Shown one piece after another: positions 52,685-59,708 of a DNA stretch of 59,708 nucleotides; position 1 is the first letter of the stretch; each line of letters starts with the position of its first letter. Made by a program: the position numbers and the translations under genes. Source of the stretch: Peptostreptococcus canis (GTDB lineage: Bacteria > Bacillota > Clostridia > Peptostreptococcales > Peptostreptococcaceae); contig NZ_JABGBW010000007.1 in NCBI RefSeq assembly GCF_014229965.1, positions 1 to 59,708 on the forward strand. The letters are read 5' to 3'. Below the pieces are notes generated by a model, which was given only the letters and a program-made list of their open reading frames with translations, was not told the origin of the DNA and searched no databases.

Positions 52685-54135
52685 TGGAAGGTTACAAAAA
52701 GACACAAGAGAATAGATTGAATATAATAACCGGGGAAAATGTAGCCGATATAGACGTTATAAATGAAAATTTTATAATGCATGAGGAAAATTTAGGTAGT
52801 ATCGATTCAATTGAGTTAGATGGATTTAAAGAAGATAATGAATTTAATTCAAAAAAATCAATAACTAATTTAATAAAATTTATTTGGAAAAAAATTGGTA
52901 TGCTTTCAAATTTAAAAACTCTAAGTAAAACAAATTTAGTAGATTCAATAAATGAATTATTTATTAAAATCAAAGATAATAAAGAAGATATTAAAAAACT
53001 TGATGAAATCACAAAGCCTAATTTAGTTGATAATTCATCCGCTGAATGGAAATCATTGAATATTTATGCGGGTGTTACAAGTGAGTCTGGAATAAAGAAA
53101 AATATAGGTGATTTTCTCATTAAACAAGACTATTCAACAGATGATACCTTTACTTTATCTGCAAAGATAGAGTATCAAATTCAAGAACCTGTTTATGGTA
53201 AAAAAGCAAAAATAAGTATTCAAGCAAAAGGGGATGTTACTAATAATGAACATATGATATCTTCATCTGTCGAAAAAACCGGAACAGGAGAATTTATACA
53301 TACTAATAAATTTAAATTAAATTCAAAACAATTAACTAATAACGTATTTAATTTCAGTATGAGAATAGATAACGTATTAATTGGAACATTCAAAGTGAAA
53401 GAGTTAAAGATTGAAAAAGGTGAGACTGCAACTGCTTGGTGCTATTCCGCTAATGATATTGTAACATTGGATCAAAAGTTGAATAAATATACTGGAAATT
53501 GGAAGGTACATGATGATCCGGTGATGACTTCAATGATAATAGATATGCTATCAACAGTACCTAAAAAAAATACAGGTCAAATCAATGATTTATCGTGGAT
53601 TGATATTTATAAATTAATCGACGAATATAGAGAATTTATTCCCAAATTTGATAAGCGTTTTTTAAGTGCTTTAATGAGAAATAATGATTTAAAATTTTAT
53701 TTAACTGGTTTTTTGCCAAAAGTAGTAAAGCAACCATGGAGTTTATATGCATTAACTTCATTTTCTGCGGGCATACATCATATGGTAAAAAATGATTCTA
53801 GGTTCAAATTAATACATCAAAAATACTCAACAGTTGAATCAGAGTTAAATAATTGCTGTAAAGATAAAGATATTGTGGTATTTGCATGTTTGGGTAAAAA
53901 AAATGGAACTAGCGGTTCAAGTTCGATGTATGCAACTTGGAATAATGGTAATAAACGTACACTTTTAAGCAGCTACGATCTATCTAATCCCCAAAAAGTT
54001 GAAAGTGGCACAATATATCAAGTTGGTTTTACTAATTCAGTTTTTTCATTAACTAATGGACAAGTAGCTATCGAAGTATATAAATTCACAGATGATAATA
54101 TTGACTACAGGGATTGCTTTGATAATCTAAGCTAA
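52684..54135 (+). CDS. Tail fibre / receptor-binding protein
   Basis: 483 residues. The N-terminus (KTQENRLNIITGENVADIDVINENFIMHEENLGSI) matches tail-fibre attachment regions; a helical part with SKTNLVDSINELFIKIKDNKEDI follows, then a beta-rich, likely carbohydrate-binding-like domain (150-260) and a variable C-terminal head (about 290-483). The head should fix host range. No chaperone gene follows. Confidence 0.8.
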   Translation: MEGYKKTQENRLNIITGENVADIDVINENFIMHEENLGSIDSIELDGFKEDNEFNSKKSITNLIKFIWKKIGMLSNLKTLSKTNLVDSINELFIKIKDNKEDIKKLDEITKPNLVDNSSAEWKSLNIYAGVTSESGIKKNIGDFLIKQDYSTDDTFTLSAKIEYQIQEPVYGKKAKISIQAKGDVTNNEHMISSSVEKTGTGEFIHTNKFKLNSKQLTNNVFNFSMRIDNVLIGTFKVKELKIEKGETATAWCYSANDIVTLDQKLNKYTGNWKVHDDPVMTSMIIDMLSTVPKKNTGQINDLSWIDIYKLIDEYREFIPKFDKRFLSALMRNNDLKFYLTGFLPKVVKQPWSLYALTSFSAGIHHMVKNDSRFKLIHQKYSTVESELNNCCKDKDIVVFACLGKKNGTSGSSSMYATWNNGNKRTLLSSYDLSNPQKVESGTIYQVGFTNSVFSLTNGQVAIEVYKFTDDNIDYRDCFDNLS

Positions 54136-54151
54136 AAGGAAAGGGGAAAAA

Positions 54152-54376
54152 ATGACAGAACAAGAATTTTTATGGTATTTAATTAAAGTTGCAATTCCCA
54201 TAACAGCAATAGCAACGCCGATTCTGAGATTAAATGCTAATATAGTTAAACTTAATGTAAATCTTGAAAATCTGAGAGAACATAACGGTGTTCAAGATAC
54301 ACGACTAAATGCTCATGGGGAGCAATTAGATAATCATGAAGTAAGAATATCAGTTTTAGAAGAGAAAGAGAGGTAA
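54152..54376 (+). CDS. Small membrane coiled-coil protein, XhlA-like position
   Basis: 74 residues: N-terminal membrane helix (FLWYLIKVAIPITAIATPIL) followed by a coiled coil (NVNLENLREHNGVQDTRLNAHGEQLDNHEVRISVLEEKER). Located just before the holin, as XhlA, but with membrane segment and coil in reverse order, so identity with XhlA is uncertain; it may help lysis. Confidence 0.65.
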   Translation: MTEQEFLWYLIKVAIPITAIATPILRLNANIVKLNVNLENLREHNGVQDTRLNAHGEQLDNHEVRISVLEEKER

Positions 54377-54382
54377 AAATAT

Positions 54383-54634
54383 ATGGAATTTAATTTATTA
54401 CATTATATTAATGAAAGTATGATAGTTCTTGTACCAGTTCTTTATGTAATTGGAATGATGTTGAAAGGGTCAAGGTTTAAAGATGAGTTGATACCATGGG
54501 TATTGATGTTCACAAGTATAATCTTTTGTTTAGCACTATCAGGAATAAGTGTACAGTCAGTGATACAAGGAGTATTAATTGCAGGTACAACAGTTTTAGG
54601 AAATCAATTATATATTCAGACATTTAAGAGATAG
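54383..54634 (+). CDS. Phage holin
   Basis: 83 residues, three hydrophobic segments (about 11-27, 36-53, 57-75) with short charged ends, the topology of class I-like holins of the Holin_5_2 type (VLVPVLYVIGMMLKGSRFKDELIPWVL). Opens the membrane at the end of the lytic cycle to release the endolysin. Placed directly before the amidase gene. Confidence 0.88.
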   Translation: MEFNLLHYINESMIVLVPVLYVIGMMLKGSRFKDELIPWVLMFTSIIFCLALSGISVQSVIQGVLIAGTTVLGNQLYIQTFKR

Positions 54635-54665
54635 ATATAAAAAGTAAAGAAAGTGAGGTAAAGAA

Positions 54666-55457
54666 ATGAGAATATTTTTATCAGTAGGACATTCAATACT
54701 TAGAGGTGGTGGATGCACATCTGCAAGTGGTTACGTTAACGAGTATAAATACAATAAGGAACTTGCTCCATATGTAAAAAGAGCTTTAGAATCACTAGGA
54801 CACACTTGTGATGTAGTGGTTTGCCCAGAGGGGAAATTTACTAACTGGAAACAGGAAAGAGGGTATAAACTACCAATTGCCAATAGTGGCAGATATGATA
54901 TAGTTGGTGAATTGCATCTTAATGCTTCAAACGGGGTTGGACATGGAATGGAATGTTTATATTACCCAGGAGACCAAAGAGGTTTAGCAATAGCAAATAG
55001 AGCTTGTAAGGCATTTCAAGATTTAGGTTTTAAAAATAGAGGTGCTAAAGCTAGAGGAGATTTATATATTATATCTGCTACAAAACCTACAGCAGTTCTA
55101 TTTGAATCTTTTTTCTGTGATAATAAGCATGATACAGACTTAGCTAAGAAATTAGGATTTGACAAGATAGCTGGTGCCATATGCTATGGTCTAGTCGGTC
55201 AGTATCCAAATTTAAATAAAGGGAGTGAAACTAAAGTGAATAAACCAGTTTGTGTAATGTATTTTAGGGATGGCAACAAAACTACTGCTGAATTTATAGC
55301 CCAGCAGTTAAATTGTAAGTGCTATAAAGATAATGGCAAAGATTTACCTAATAATGAACACTCCAAGTATGATATTAAATATATAGGCGATCTAGGAAAG
55401 ACTAGGCAGGATACTGCAAAGGAAGCTTGTAAGAGATTCCTAGGATGGAATATATAA
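54666..55457 (+). CDS. Endolysin: N-acetylmuramoyl-L-alanine amidase with wall-binding domain
   Basis: 263 residues. Amidase_3 catalytic domain with zinc ligands H9, E26 and H84 and catalytic E147 (SVGHS, NEYKYN, GELHLNAS, VLFESFF), followed by a linker at about 181-190 and a C-terminal domain (191-263) like those of clostridial phage endolysins. An in-frame GTG at residue 191 with its own RBS suggests separate production of the wall-binding domain. RBS GTGAGG. Confidence 0.93.
   Translation: MRIFLSVGHSILRGGGCTSASGYVNEYKYNKELAPYVKRALESLGHTCDVVVCPEGKFTNWKQERGYKLPIANSGRYDIVGELHLNASNGVGHGMECLYYPGDQRGLAIANRACKAFQDLGFKNRGAKARGDLYIISATKPTAVLFESFFCDNKHDTDLAKKLGFDKIAGAICYGLVGQYPNLNKGSETKVNKPVCVMYFRDGNKTTAEFIAQQLNCKCYKDNGKDLPNNEHSKYDIKYIGDLGKTRQDTAKEACKRFLGWNI
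55218..55238 (+). promoter_or_regulatory. Internal translation start in the endolysin gene
   Basis: AAAGGGAGTG precedes in-frame GTG at 55236, giving a 73-residue wall-binding fragment (MNKPVCVMYF...). Clostridial phage endolysins CD27L and CTP1L are reported to use such secondary starts. Confidence 0.6.
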
Positions 55458-55472
55458 ACAGATAATATATAT

Positions 55473-55520
55473 CAAGTAATGTGAAGCAGGGGTAGCGATT
55501 AAGTTACCCCCATTACTTTT
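55473..55520 (+). terminator. Terminator of the late operon
   Basis: Inner stem GGGGTAGC (55489-55496) with GTTACCCC (55503-55510), outer stem AAGTAATG with CATTACTT, T-rich tail. Confidence 0.75.
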
Positions 55521-55535
55521 CTGATTTTGAAGAAA

Positions 55536-56441
55536 TCATCTTATCTTATTTTTAAGCACACTTTCATGTATATTACTTACCTTGTATTTTTCCAATAAAG
55601 CGTTCAACAATTCTCTTTTGCTTTCGGTTAAACATGGACTTAAGGTTATTTCCATATTTTCAAATTCCTTATCACTAATTTTCAAATCATAATATTCAAA
55701 TGGAGAAATAAAATTGTCATTTTCAATATTATCATAATAGTTACTGCTTAATTCGTTTTTTTCAAAAAAGGCTTTAACATCAGTACTTATTACATTGAAA
55801 ATATATCTCCATTCTTTTTGAAAGCCCCAATGATTATTTTTAGAGAAGCCAAGTTCATTAATATTAAATTCTAATGAATTACCGTTTACTTTTTTTAATG
55901 TTGGTCTTAATTTACTTTGATCATCGGTATAATTTATCTTGTATAAAAGATTTTTACAACAAAGGAAGTTAGGGATAAGATAATTGTTATTGAAAAATTC
56001 TTCAATGCAAACATAGCTAAAAATAGAATGAGGATAAACAGATTTGTTAGATAGATTTCTTTTTAATTTACCGTTTACTTGAACTATATCTTCATTGTTA
56101 AAACTATTTATTTTTTCGCTTTTTATAATAAAGTTATCACTCGTATTTATAATTTTGTTAGCATACACCTGAAAAGGATTAGACTTTAATTTTATTCTAA
56201 CACCATTATATAAAGAAGCATACATATTCCACATAGGAATACTTTCAGTTTCATCATCAGTCCAAGAACTTACAAAAACCAATTTACATGCGGTTTTAAA
56301 ATCTTGACTTTCTTGTTCTTGTAAATCATCCATTTTATCTAATGAATTAAATCGTATAGTTTTGTTTTTTAATATCAGAGCCAAATTATCTATAGTTGTA
56401 TAATGATATAAATAATCAGGTATTTTTTCTTCAGTGGTCAT
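55536..56441 (-). CDS. DUF2971 protein, cargo at the prophage right end
   Basis: 301 residues. Family hallmarks: YLYHYTTIDNLALILKNKTIRFNSLDKMDDLQEQE at the N-terminus, VSSWTDDETESIPMWNMYASLYNGVRI in the middle, and HWGFQKEWRYIF further on. The biochemical role of DUF2971 is not established; the YHYTT and EWRY blocks recall ADP-ribosyltransferase-like folds but I cannot show catalysis. It is opposite to the late operon, next to attR, with a probable own promoter (minus-strand TATAAT near 56480), the classic cargo slot for defence or exclusion genes. Confidence 0.82.
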   Translation of the reverse strand: MTTEEKIPDYLYHYTTIDNLALILKNKTIRFNSLDKMDDLQEQESQDFKTACKLVFVSSWTDDETESIPMWNMYASLYNGVRIKLKSNPFQVYANKIINTSDNFIIKSEKINSFNNEDIVQVNGKLKRNLSNKSVYPHSIFSYVCIEEFFNNNYLIPNFLCCKNLLYKINYTDDQSKLRPTLKKVNGNSLEFNINELGFSKNNHWGFQKEWRYIFNVISTDVKAFFEKNELSSNYYDNIENDNFISPFEYYDLKISDKEFENMEITLSPCLTESKRELLNALLEKYKVSNIHESVLKNKIR

Positions 56442-56540
56442 ACTAATTTCTCCTAACTTTTTTACTTAAATATTATATATTATATATTATCTTAAAAATT
56501 ATTAACACTATTGACATTGTTTTTTACTACAAATAAATTT

Positions 56541-56558
56541 TGGCAATGTTTTGGCAAT
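56541..56558 (+). repeat. Right copy of the 18-bp direct repeat (probable integrase arm site)
   Basis: Exact copy of 23763-23780; about 105 bases inside attR. Confidence 0.65.
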
Positions 56559-56662
56559 AAAAAGCGCAAAAAACATACAAATTAAATAAAACAGAAAAAA
56601 TAAAATCTTGTAATTGCAATGCTTTTAAAATAATAAAAATAAGCAGAACGTATGTTCTAACC

Positions 56663-56675
56663 ATATTACAATGGC
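56663..56675 (+). other. attR core
   Basis: ATATTACAATGGC, identical to attL core at 23692-23704. Confidence 0.8.
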
Positions 56676-56693
56676 GGCAATATCAGCTAAGTA
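56663..56693 (+). pseudogene. Displaced host 3' end of nox
   Basis: Reads ITMAAISAK-stop, the same peptide as the end of the intact nox, but with different synonymous codons (GCG GCA ATA TCA GCT AAG TAA). It marks the original host sequence right of attB. Confidence 0.85.
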
Positions 56694-56713
56694 ATAGATA
56701 TATCAATGTGTTC

Positions 56714-56734
56714 AGCCGAGAGATTCTCTCGGCT
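56714..56734 (+). terminator. Original nox terminator candidate
   Basis: AGCCGAGAG and CTCTCGGCT, perfect 9-bp stem with ATT loop, just after the displaced nox end. T-run weak. From here to 57165 no gene is seen in the AT-rich sequence. Confidence 0.6.
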
Positions 56735-57165
56735 TGTAGCATATTGGTACCAAGATTTTTTTCCAATAAAACGTCAGAGACTTCTATTTTTTTTGGATTT
56801 CATAGTATCTTCACAATAAATTAGTACAAATGAAGTTTATCCATATAACGCTTTAATTTTTCTATTATTTAATACTTCTTTTTTATAGTGAGTATATTCA
56901 TATAAAGTAGCAAATTTAATGAAAAAAATATATTATTTTGATATATTTTGAAATATAAAGGTTTAGGGGGAATGATATAATAAATATTAAGTAAAATTCA
57001 AATAAATTAGAGTTTAGATTGAAAAAGAACGAAATAACTAGATATTTGATGTAATTAGTGCAGTTTAAATTCTTATAAATGGAATTGGTACAGTAAAAAA
57101 TATATTTTCGAGTTGACGTAAATAAAAAAATATAAAATTTGATACTATCTAAATGAAAGTTACTA

Positions 57166-57194
57166 TTTACAAAAAGAAAAGTTTGGTGTAATAT
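57166..57194 (+). promoter_or_regulatory. marR-pirin promoter
   Basis: TTTACA (57166-57171), 17-base spacer, TAATAT (57189-57194). Confidence 0.65.
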
Positions 57195-57207
57195 ATATCT
57201 ATATAGA

Positions 57208-57227
57208 TTATATCTAATTAGATATAA
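57208..57227. promoter_or_regulatory. Probable MarR operator
   Basis: TTATATCTAATTAGATATAA, a perfect 20-bp palindrome just downstream of the promoter and before the marR RBS; size and symmetry fit MarR-family sites. Confidence 0.75.
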
Positions 57228-57253
57228 AAGCTATTGAAGGAGGTGAATTACTT

Positions 57254-57694
57254 TTGCGAAGTACAGAGATAAAAATTTTAATCGGACTTCACAGAAATGT
57301 AAATGCTTTGGATAAAAAAACATCTAAAATAGCAGCAGAATATAATTTAACCTTTAGTCAATTTATGGTTTTAGAAGCTCTTTACAGTAAGGGAGATATG
57401 AGTGTAGGAGAGGTAAGAGAAAGAATACTCAGTAGCGTAGGAACAATACCTCTTATAGTGAATAACTTAGTAAAAATGAACTATGTAGAGAGACTATCTG
57501 ATGAGAAAGACAGGCGTGTATGTATACTACATCTGACGAAAGAAGGTTATGATGTAATTAGTAAAATTGCACCTAAAAATGAAGCGATGGTAATAGAAAG
57601 TATGGAAGTTTTAGATCAAGAAGAAAAAGAAAAGCTAGTATATCTTTTGAAGAAAGTGGGAGGAAAATTAAATGGAAAGAAAAGTAAAGACTAA
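57254..57694 (+). CDS. MarR-family transcriptional regulator
   Basis: 146 residues, TTG start behind GGAGGTG. Winged helix: FSQFMVLEALYSKGDMSVGEVRERILSSVGTIPLIVNNLVKMNYVERLSDEKDRRVCILHLTKEGY. A single Cys lies in the wing, so redox or electrophile sensing is possible but not shown. It overlaps pirin by 23 bases and should repress the operon through the palindrome upstream. Confidence 0.9.
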   Translation: MRSTEIKILIGLHRNVNALDKKTSKIAAEYNLTFSQFMVLEALYSKGDMSVGEVRERILSSVGTIPLIVNNLVKMNYVERLSDEKDRRVCILHLTKEGYDVISKIAPKNEAMVIESMEVLDQEEKEKLVYLLKKVGGKLNGKKSKD

Positions 57695-58511
57695 GGTAAG
57701 AGGTTTTAGAACTACAGATGGAGCAGGCGTGAATTTAGTAAGAGTTTTGGGAAATAATACAACAAAGGAGTTTGATCCTATTTTAATGCTTGATTCTTTT
57801 GATAGTGTTAATCCTGATGATTATACAGCAGGGTTTCCAATGCATCCACATAGAGGAATTGAAACAATAAGTTATGTATCAAGAGGCAAGATGGTTCATA
57901 GAGATAGCTTAGGTAATGAAGATGGTATTTCAGATGGAGAAGTTCAATGGATGAATTCAGGTTCAGGAATTTTGCACGAAGAAAAAGTGCCAGCTTCGGA
58001 AAGACTTTTAGGTGTGCAGCTATGGCTAAATTTACCGGCAAAAGATAAAATGAGCAAGCCAAGTTACAATAGTATTAAAAATGAAGATATAAAGGAAATA
58101 GAAATAGAAGGTGGAAAATTAAGGCTTTTAGCAGGAGAATATGGAGAACATCAAGGCTATAAGGGGGATTATCTTCCTCTGGATTATTACGATATCCATT
58201 TGAATCCTAATGCAGAAGTTATGCTTACTATGAATATGGATGATTCGGTAATGGTTTTTACTCTTTTAGGTGATATTTACATTAATGGTGAACATATAGA
58301 AGAAAAAACAGCTGTCAAATTAACAGAAGGGGACCGTCTTACAATTAAGAATGGTGAAAAGAATGGTCAAGTTTTATATGTGAGTTCAAGAGCATTAAAT
58401 GAACCAATTTCATGGGCAGGTCCAATTGTAATGAATACACAGGAAGAAGTGCAAAATGCATTTTCAGAACTTAGAAGCAATAATTTCATCAAGGAAAAAG
58501 TAGAATATTAA
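57672..58511 (+). CDS. Pirin family protein
   Basis: 279 residues, bicupin. The N-terminal cupin holds metal ligands in FPMHPHRGIETISYV and NSGSGILHEE (His-x-His and Glu). Bacterial pirins include quercetin 2,3-dioxygenase-like enzymes and redox-sensitive regulators; which applies is unknown. RBS within the end of marR; co-transcribed. The association with MarR and a nitroreductase suggests a response to quinones or other electrophiles. Confidence 0.9.
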   Translation: MERKVKTKVRGFRTTDGAGVNLVRVLGNNTTKEFDPILMLDSFDSVNPDDYTAGFPMHPHRGIETISYVSRGKMVHRDSLGNEDGISDGEVQWMNSGSGILHEEKVPASERLLGVQLWLNLPAKDKMSKPSYNSIKNEDIKEIEIEGGKLRLLAGEYGEHQGYKGDYLPLDYYDIHLNPNAEVMLTMNMDDSVMVFTLLGDIYINGEHIEEKTAVKLTEGDRLTIKNGEKNGQVLYVSSRALNEPISWAGPIVMNTQEEVQNAFSELRSNNFIKEKVEY

Positions 58512-58534
58512 AATTAACTATAAGGAAAAGTGTA

Positions 58535-58768
58535 ATGAGCAGAGGTAGAATGTAGACTTTTAGTGATGGCGTATTAGCAATTGTAATCACAATTATGGTT
58601 TTAAAACTTAGTACTCCAGAAAGCTTGACTCTTGATGTAATAAAAGGAGGTTTCCCAACGTTTTTAGCATATATTCTCAGTTTTATTTATGTGGGGATAT
58701 ATTGGGCTAATCATCATCATTTAATCAATATGAATTACAATTGCTCTGATTTGGGTTGTACTGGATAA
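58535..58768 (+). pseudogene. Decayed TMEM175/DUF1211 potassium-channel-like gene
   Basis: The frame reads MSRGRM-stop-TFSDGVLAIVITIMVLKLSTPE and FLAYILSFIYVGIYWANHHHLI, the N-terminal half of a TMEM175-type protein (FSDGV and NHHH are diagnostic). A TAG at 58553-58555 breaks it and the second half is missing after NHHHLINM. A recent loss. Confidence 0.85.
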
Positions 58769-58852
58769 TAGACTTGAAAAAAGCATGATTAAAAAATAGT
58801 AAATATGTATGGAAAAAAGTTATGAAATAGAAAACTTAAATAGGAGGTAGTT

Positions 58853-59425
58853 ATGAATATTATAAAATCATTAGCAAATAGAAGAACATATTACAATATT
58901 GATAAGAATATACCAGTTTTGGAAAAAGAGATTGAAGAAAAGGTTAAGGAAGTTACGGAATTAGTGCCGGATGCATTCAATATGAAAAGTGCGAGAATAG
59001 TTCTTGCCTTTGGTGAAAAACATGAGCAGTTGTGGGATGAAATTTACAATGTTTTTGAAGGAAAAGTACCAAGAGAAAAAATAGATTCATTTAAAGCAGG
59101 AGCAGGAACAGTACTATTTTTATATGACGATGGAACTGTTAAGAAAATGCAGGAACAGTTTAGTGCTTATGCAGACAATTTTCCTGTTTGGGCAAATCAA
59201 GCAAATGGGATGTTGCAGCTTTCTGTTTGGTCTATGCTAAGAGAGCTAAATGTTGGAGCTTCATTGCAGCATTATAATCCGGTAATAGATTCAAAGGTAA
59301 AGGAAATTTTTGATATACCTGAAAGTTATAAATTGGTAGCTCAGATGCCATTTGGTGGTATTGTTAGCGAACCTGATAGAAAAGAAAAAGAGGATATAGA
59401 TAAAAGAGTAACAGTAAGAAGATAA
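58853..59425 (+). CDS. Nitroreductase family protein
   Basis: 190 residues. ANRRTYYNIDKNIPV at the N-terminus is the FMN-binding R-R start of nitroreductases; DAFNMKSARIVLAFGEKHEQLWD, GTVLFLYDD and the C-terminal AQMPFGGIVSEPDRKEKEDIDKRV follow the oxidoreductase (YdgI/RutE-like) subfamily. Uses FMN and NAD(P)H to reduce nitro compounds or quinones. Strong GGAGG RBS. Last gene of the MarR cluster, with a terminator downstream. Confidence 0.88.
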   Translation: MNIIKSLANRRTYYNIDKNIPVLEKEIEEKVKEVTELVPDAFNMKSARIVLAFGEKHEQLWDEIYNVFEGKVPREKIDSFKAGAGTVLFLYDDGTVKKMQEQFSAYADNFPVWANQANGMLQLSVWSMLRELNVGASLQHYNPVIDSKVKEIFDIPESYKLVAQMPFGGIVSEPDRKEKEDIDKRVTVRR

Positions 59426-59493
59426 TAGCTTTAATTTTAATTATATAGTATTAATAAAGGATATCTTTATTAACATTGAAGTAAGTAAAAACC

Positions 59494-59535
59494 AGTATAA
59501 AGCACAAACTATGTTTGTGCTTTATACTATTTTTT
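59494..59535 (+). terminator. Strong terminator after the nitroreductase gene
   Basis: Perfect 16-bp stem (59494-59509 with 59513-59528), TAT loop, followed by ATTTTTTAT. Confidence 0.9.
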
Positions 59536-59658
59536 ATAGGAAAATGATATATTAAAAAAATAATCATAAAATAACAACAGTTTTCAAAAAAGATGTGTCA
59601 ATAACTTGTGAAAATGTCACTTTTGATGGTAGCAAAATTTAAGTTATCAAAATATTAT

Positions 59659-59695
59659 GGTCAAGGATAAATGCACAGCAAAGCTGGCCTTGACC
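59659..59695 (+). repeat. Structured hairpin at the window end
   Basis: GGTCAAGG (59659-59666) pairs with CCTTGACC (59688-59695); inside, CAGC-AAA-GCTG forms a second stem. Could be a leader or terminator of something beyond the edge. Confidence 0.5.
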
Positions 59696-59708
59696 TATAA
59701 ATATTTTA

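Larger units (their letters stand above)
23692..56675 (+). mobile_element. Complete contractile-tailed prophage (about 33 kb) in the 3' end of nox
   Basis: Bounded by a 13-bp core repeat, with integrase just inside the left end. Modules in order: integration and lysogeny (minus strand), switch, early and replication genes, methyltransferase, late regulator, HNH and terminase, portal, protease, capsid, connectors, tail sheath and tube, chaperone, tape measure, baseplate, fibre, lysis, then cargo. The tail sheath and Xkd-like baseplate genes show a myovirus-type particle. All structural modules expected of a functional phage are seen; the only break is in the methyltransferase, which may be programmed. 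No separate helicase loader or single-strand binding protein was recognised. Confidence 0.93.

Noticed and set aside
56735-57165. Further phage or host genes in the gap right of attR
   Set aside because: Only short AT-rich frames without RBS are present.
1-59708. CRISPR arrays, tRNA or rRNA genes and insertion sequences
   Set aside because: No regularly spaced repeats, no tRNA-like cloverleaf and no transposase were seen; the prophage uses a protein gene, not a tRNA, as attachment site.

Overview
The window is AT-rich, low-GC Firmicutes DNA. Gene content points to an anaerobic, amino-acid-fermenting member of the Clostridia, most like the Peptostreptococcaceae (inference; no rRNA is present to test it). 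The main grounds are a complete selenoprotein glycine reductase operon, Gram-positive ribosome binding sites, and the familiar Firmicutes order comEC - holA - rpsT - lepA - hemW. No tRNA, rRNA or CRISPR array was seen.

Layout. 1-13525 is chromosomal: a partial AP2-domain gene cut by the window edge, tcdA, a secreted metallo-beta-lactamase-fold protein (minus strand), a DUF2156 protein, an Eis-like acetyltransferase, a ComEC channel half without the usual C-terminal hydrolase domain, holA, rpsT (minus), lepA, cca, a nitroreductase-like gene and hemW. 13610-22160 is one metabolic unit: promoter, single-aptamer glycine riboswitch with terminator, then grdX, trxB, trxA, grdE, grdA, grdB, grdC, grdD. 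grdA and grdB each contain an in-frame UGA read as selenocysteine. TrxB and TrxA supply electrons, GrdE/GrdB (protein B) bind glycine, GrdA carries the selenium-bound carboxymethyl group, and GrdC/GrdD (protein C) release acetyl phosphate. A hydrogen-bonded switch upstream couples the operon to glycine. An FAD-dependent NADH oxidase gene (nox) follows.

23692-56675 is an apparently complete prophage of about 33 kb with a contractile tail, integrated in the 3' end of nox. The phage carries a synonymous copy of the last nox codons, so the enzyme stays intact; the displaced host 3' end lies beyond the right junction. The lysogeny operon reads leftwards (repressor, ImmA-like peptidase, cell-wall-binding surface protein, with integrase beyond). 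Rightwards come a Cro-like regulator, a BRO antirepressor, a replisome organiser, many small early genes, a cytosine methyltransferase split by a slippery A tract, a DUF1492 late regulator, a second small tyrosine recombinase, HNH endonuclease and probable cos region, terminase, portal, protease, capsid, connectors, tail sheath and tube, a frameshifted tail chaperone, tape measure, baseplate, fibre, holin and a two-product endolysin. Several genes sit in their own promoter-terminator cassettes (33287, 35154, 55536-56441) and look like cargo.

56676-59708 is chromosomal again: a MarR regulator with a perfect palindromic operator, pirin, a decayed TMEM175-type gene and a nitroreductase, ending in a strong terminator.

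The points I would check first are the restoration of nox by the phage, two -1 slippery heptamers each directly followed by a stop codon (in the methyltransferase and the tail chaperone), an ATT start codon in the gp10-like gene, the four-operator genetic switch, the endolysin internal start, and the unassigned cargo genes.
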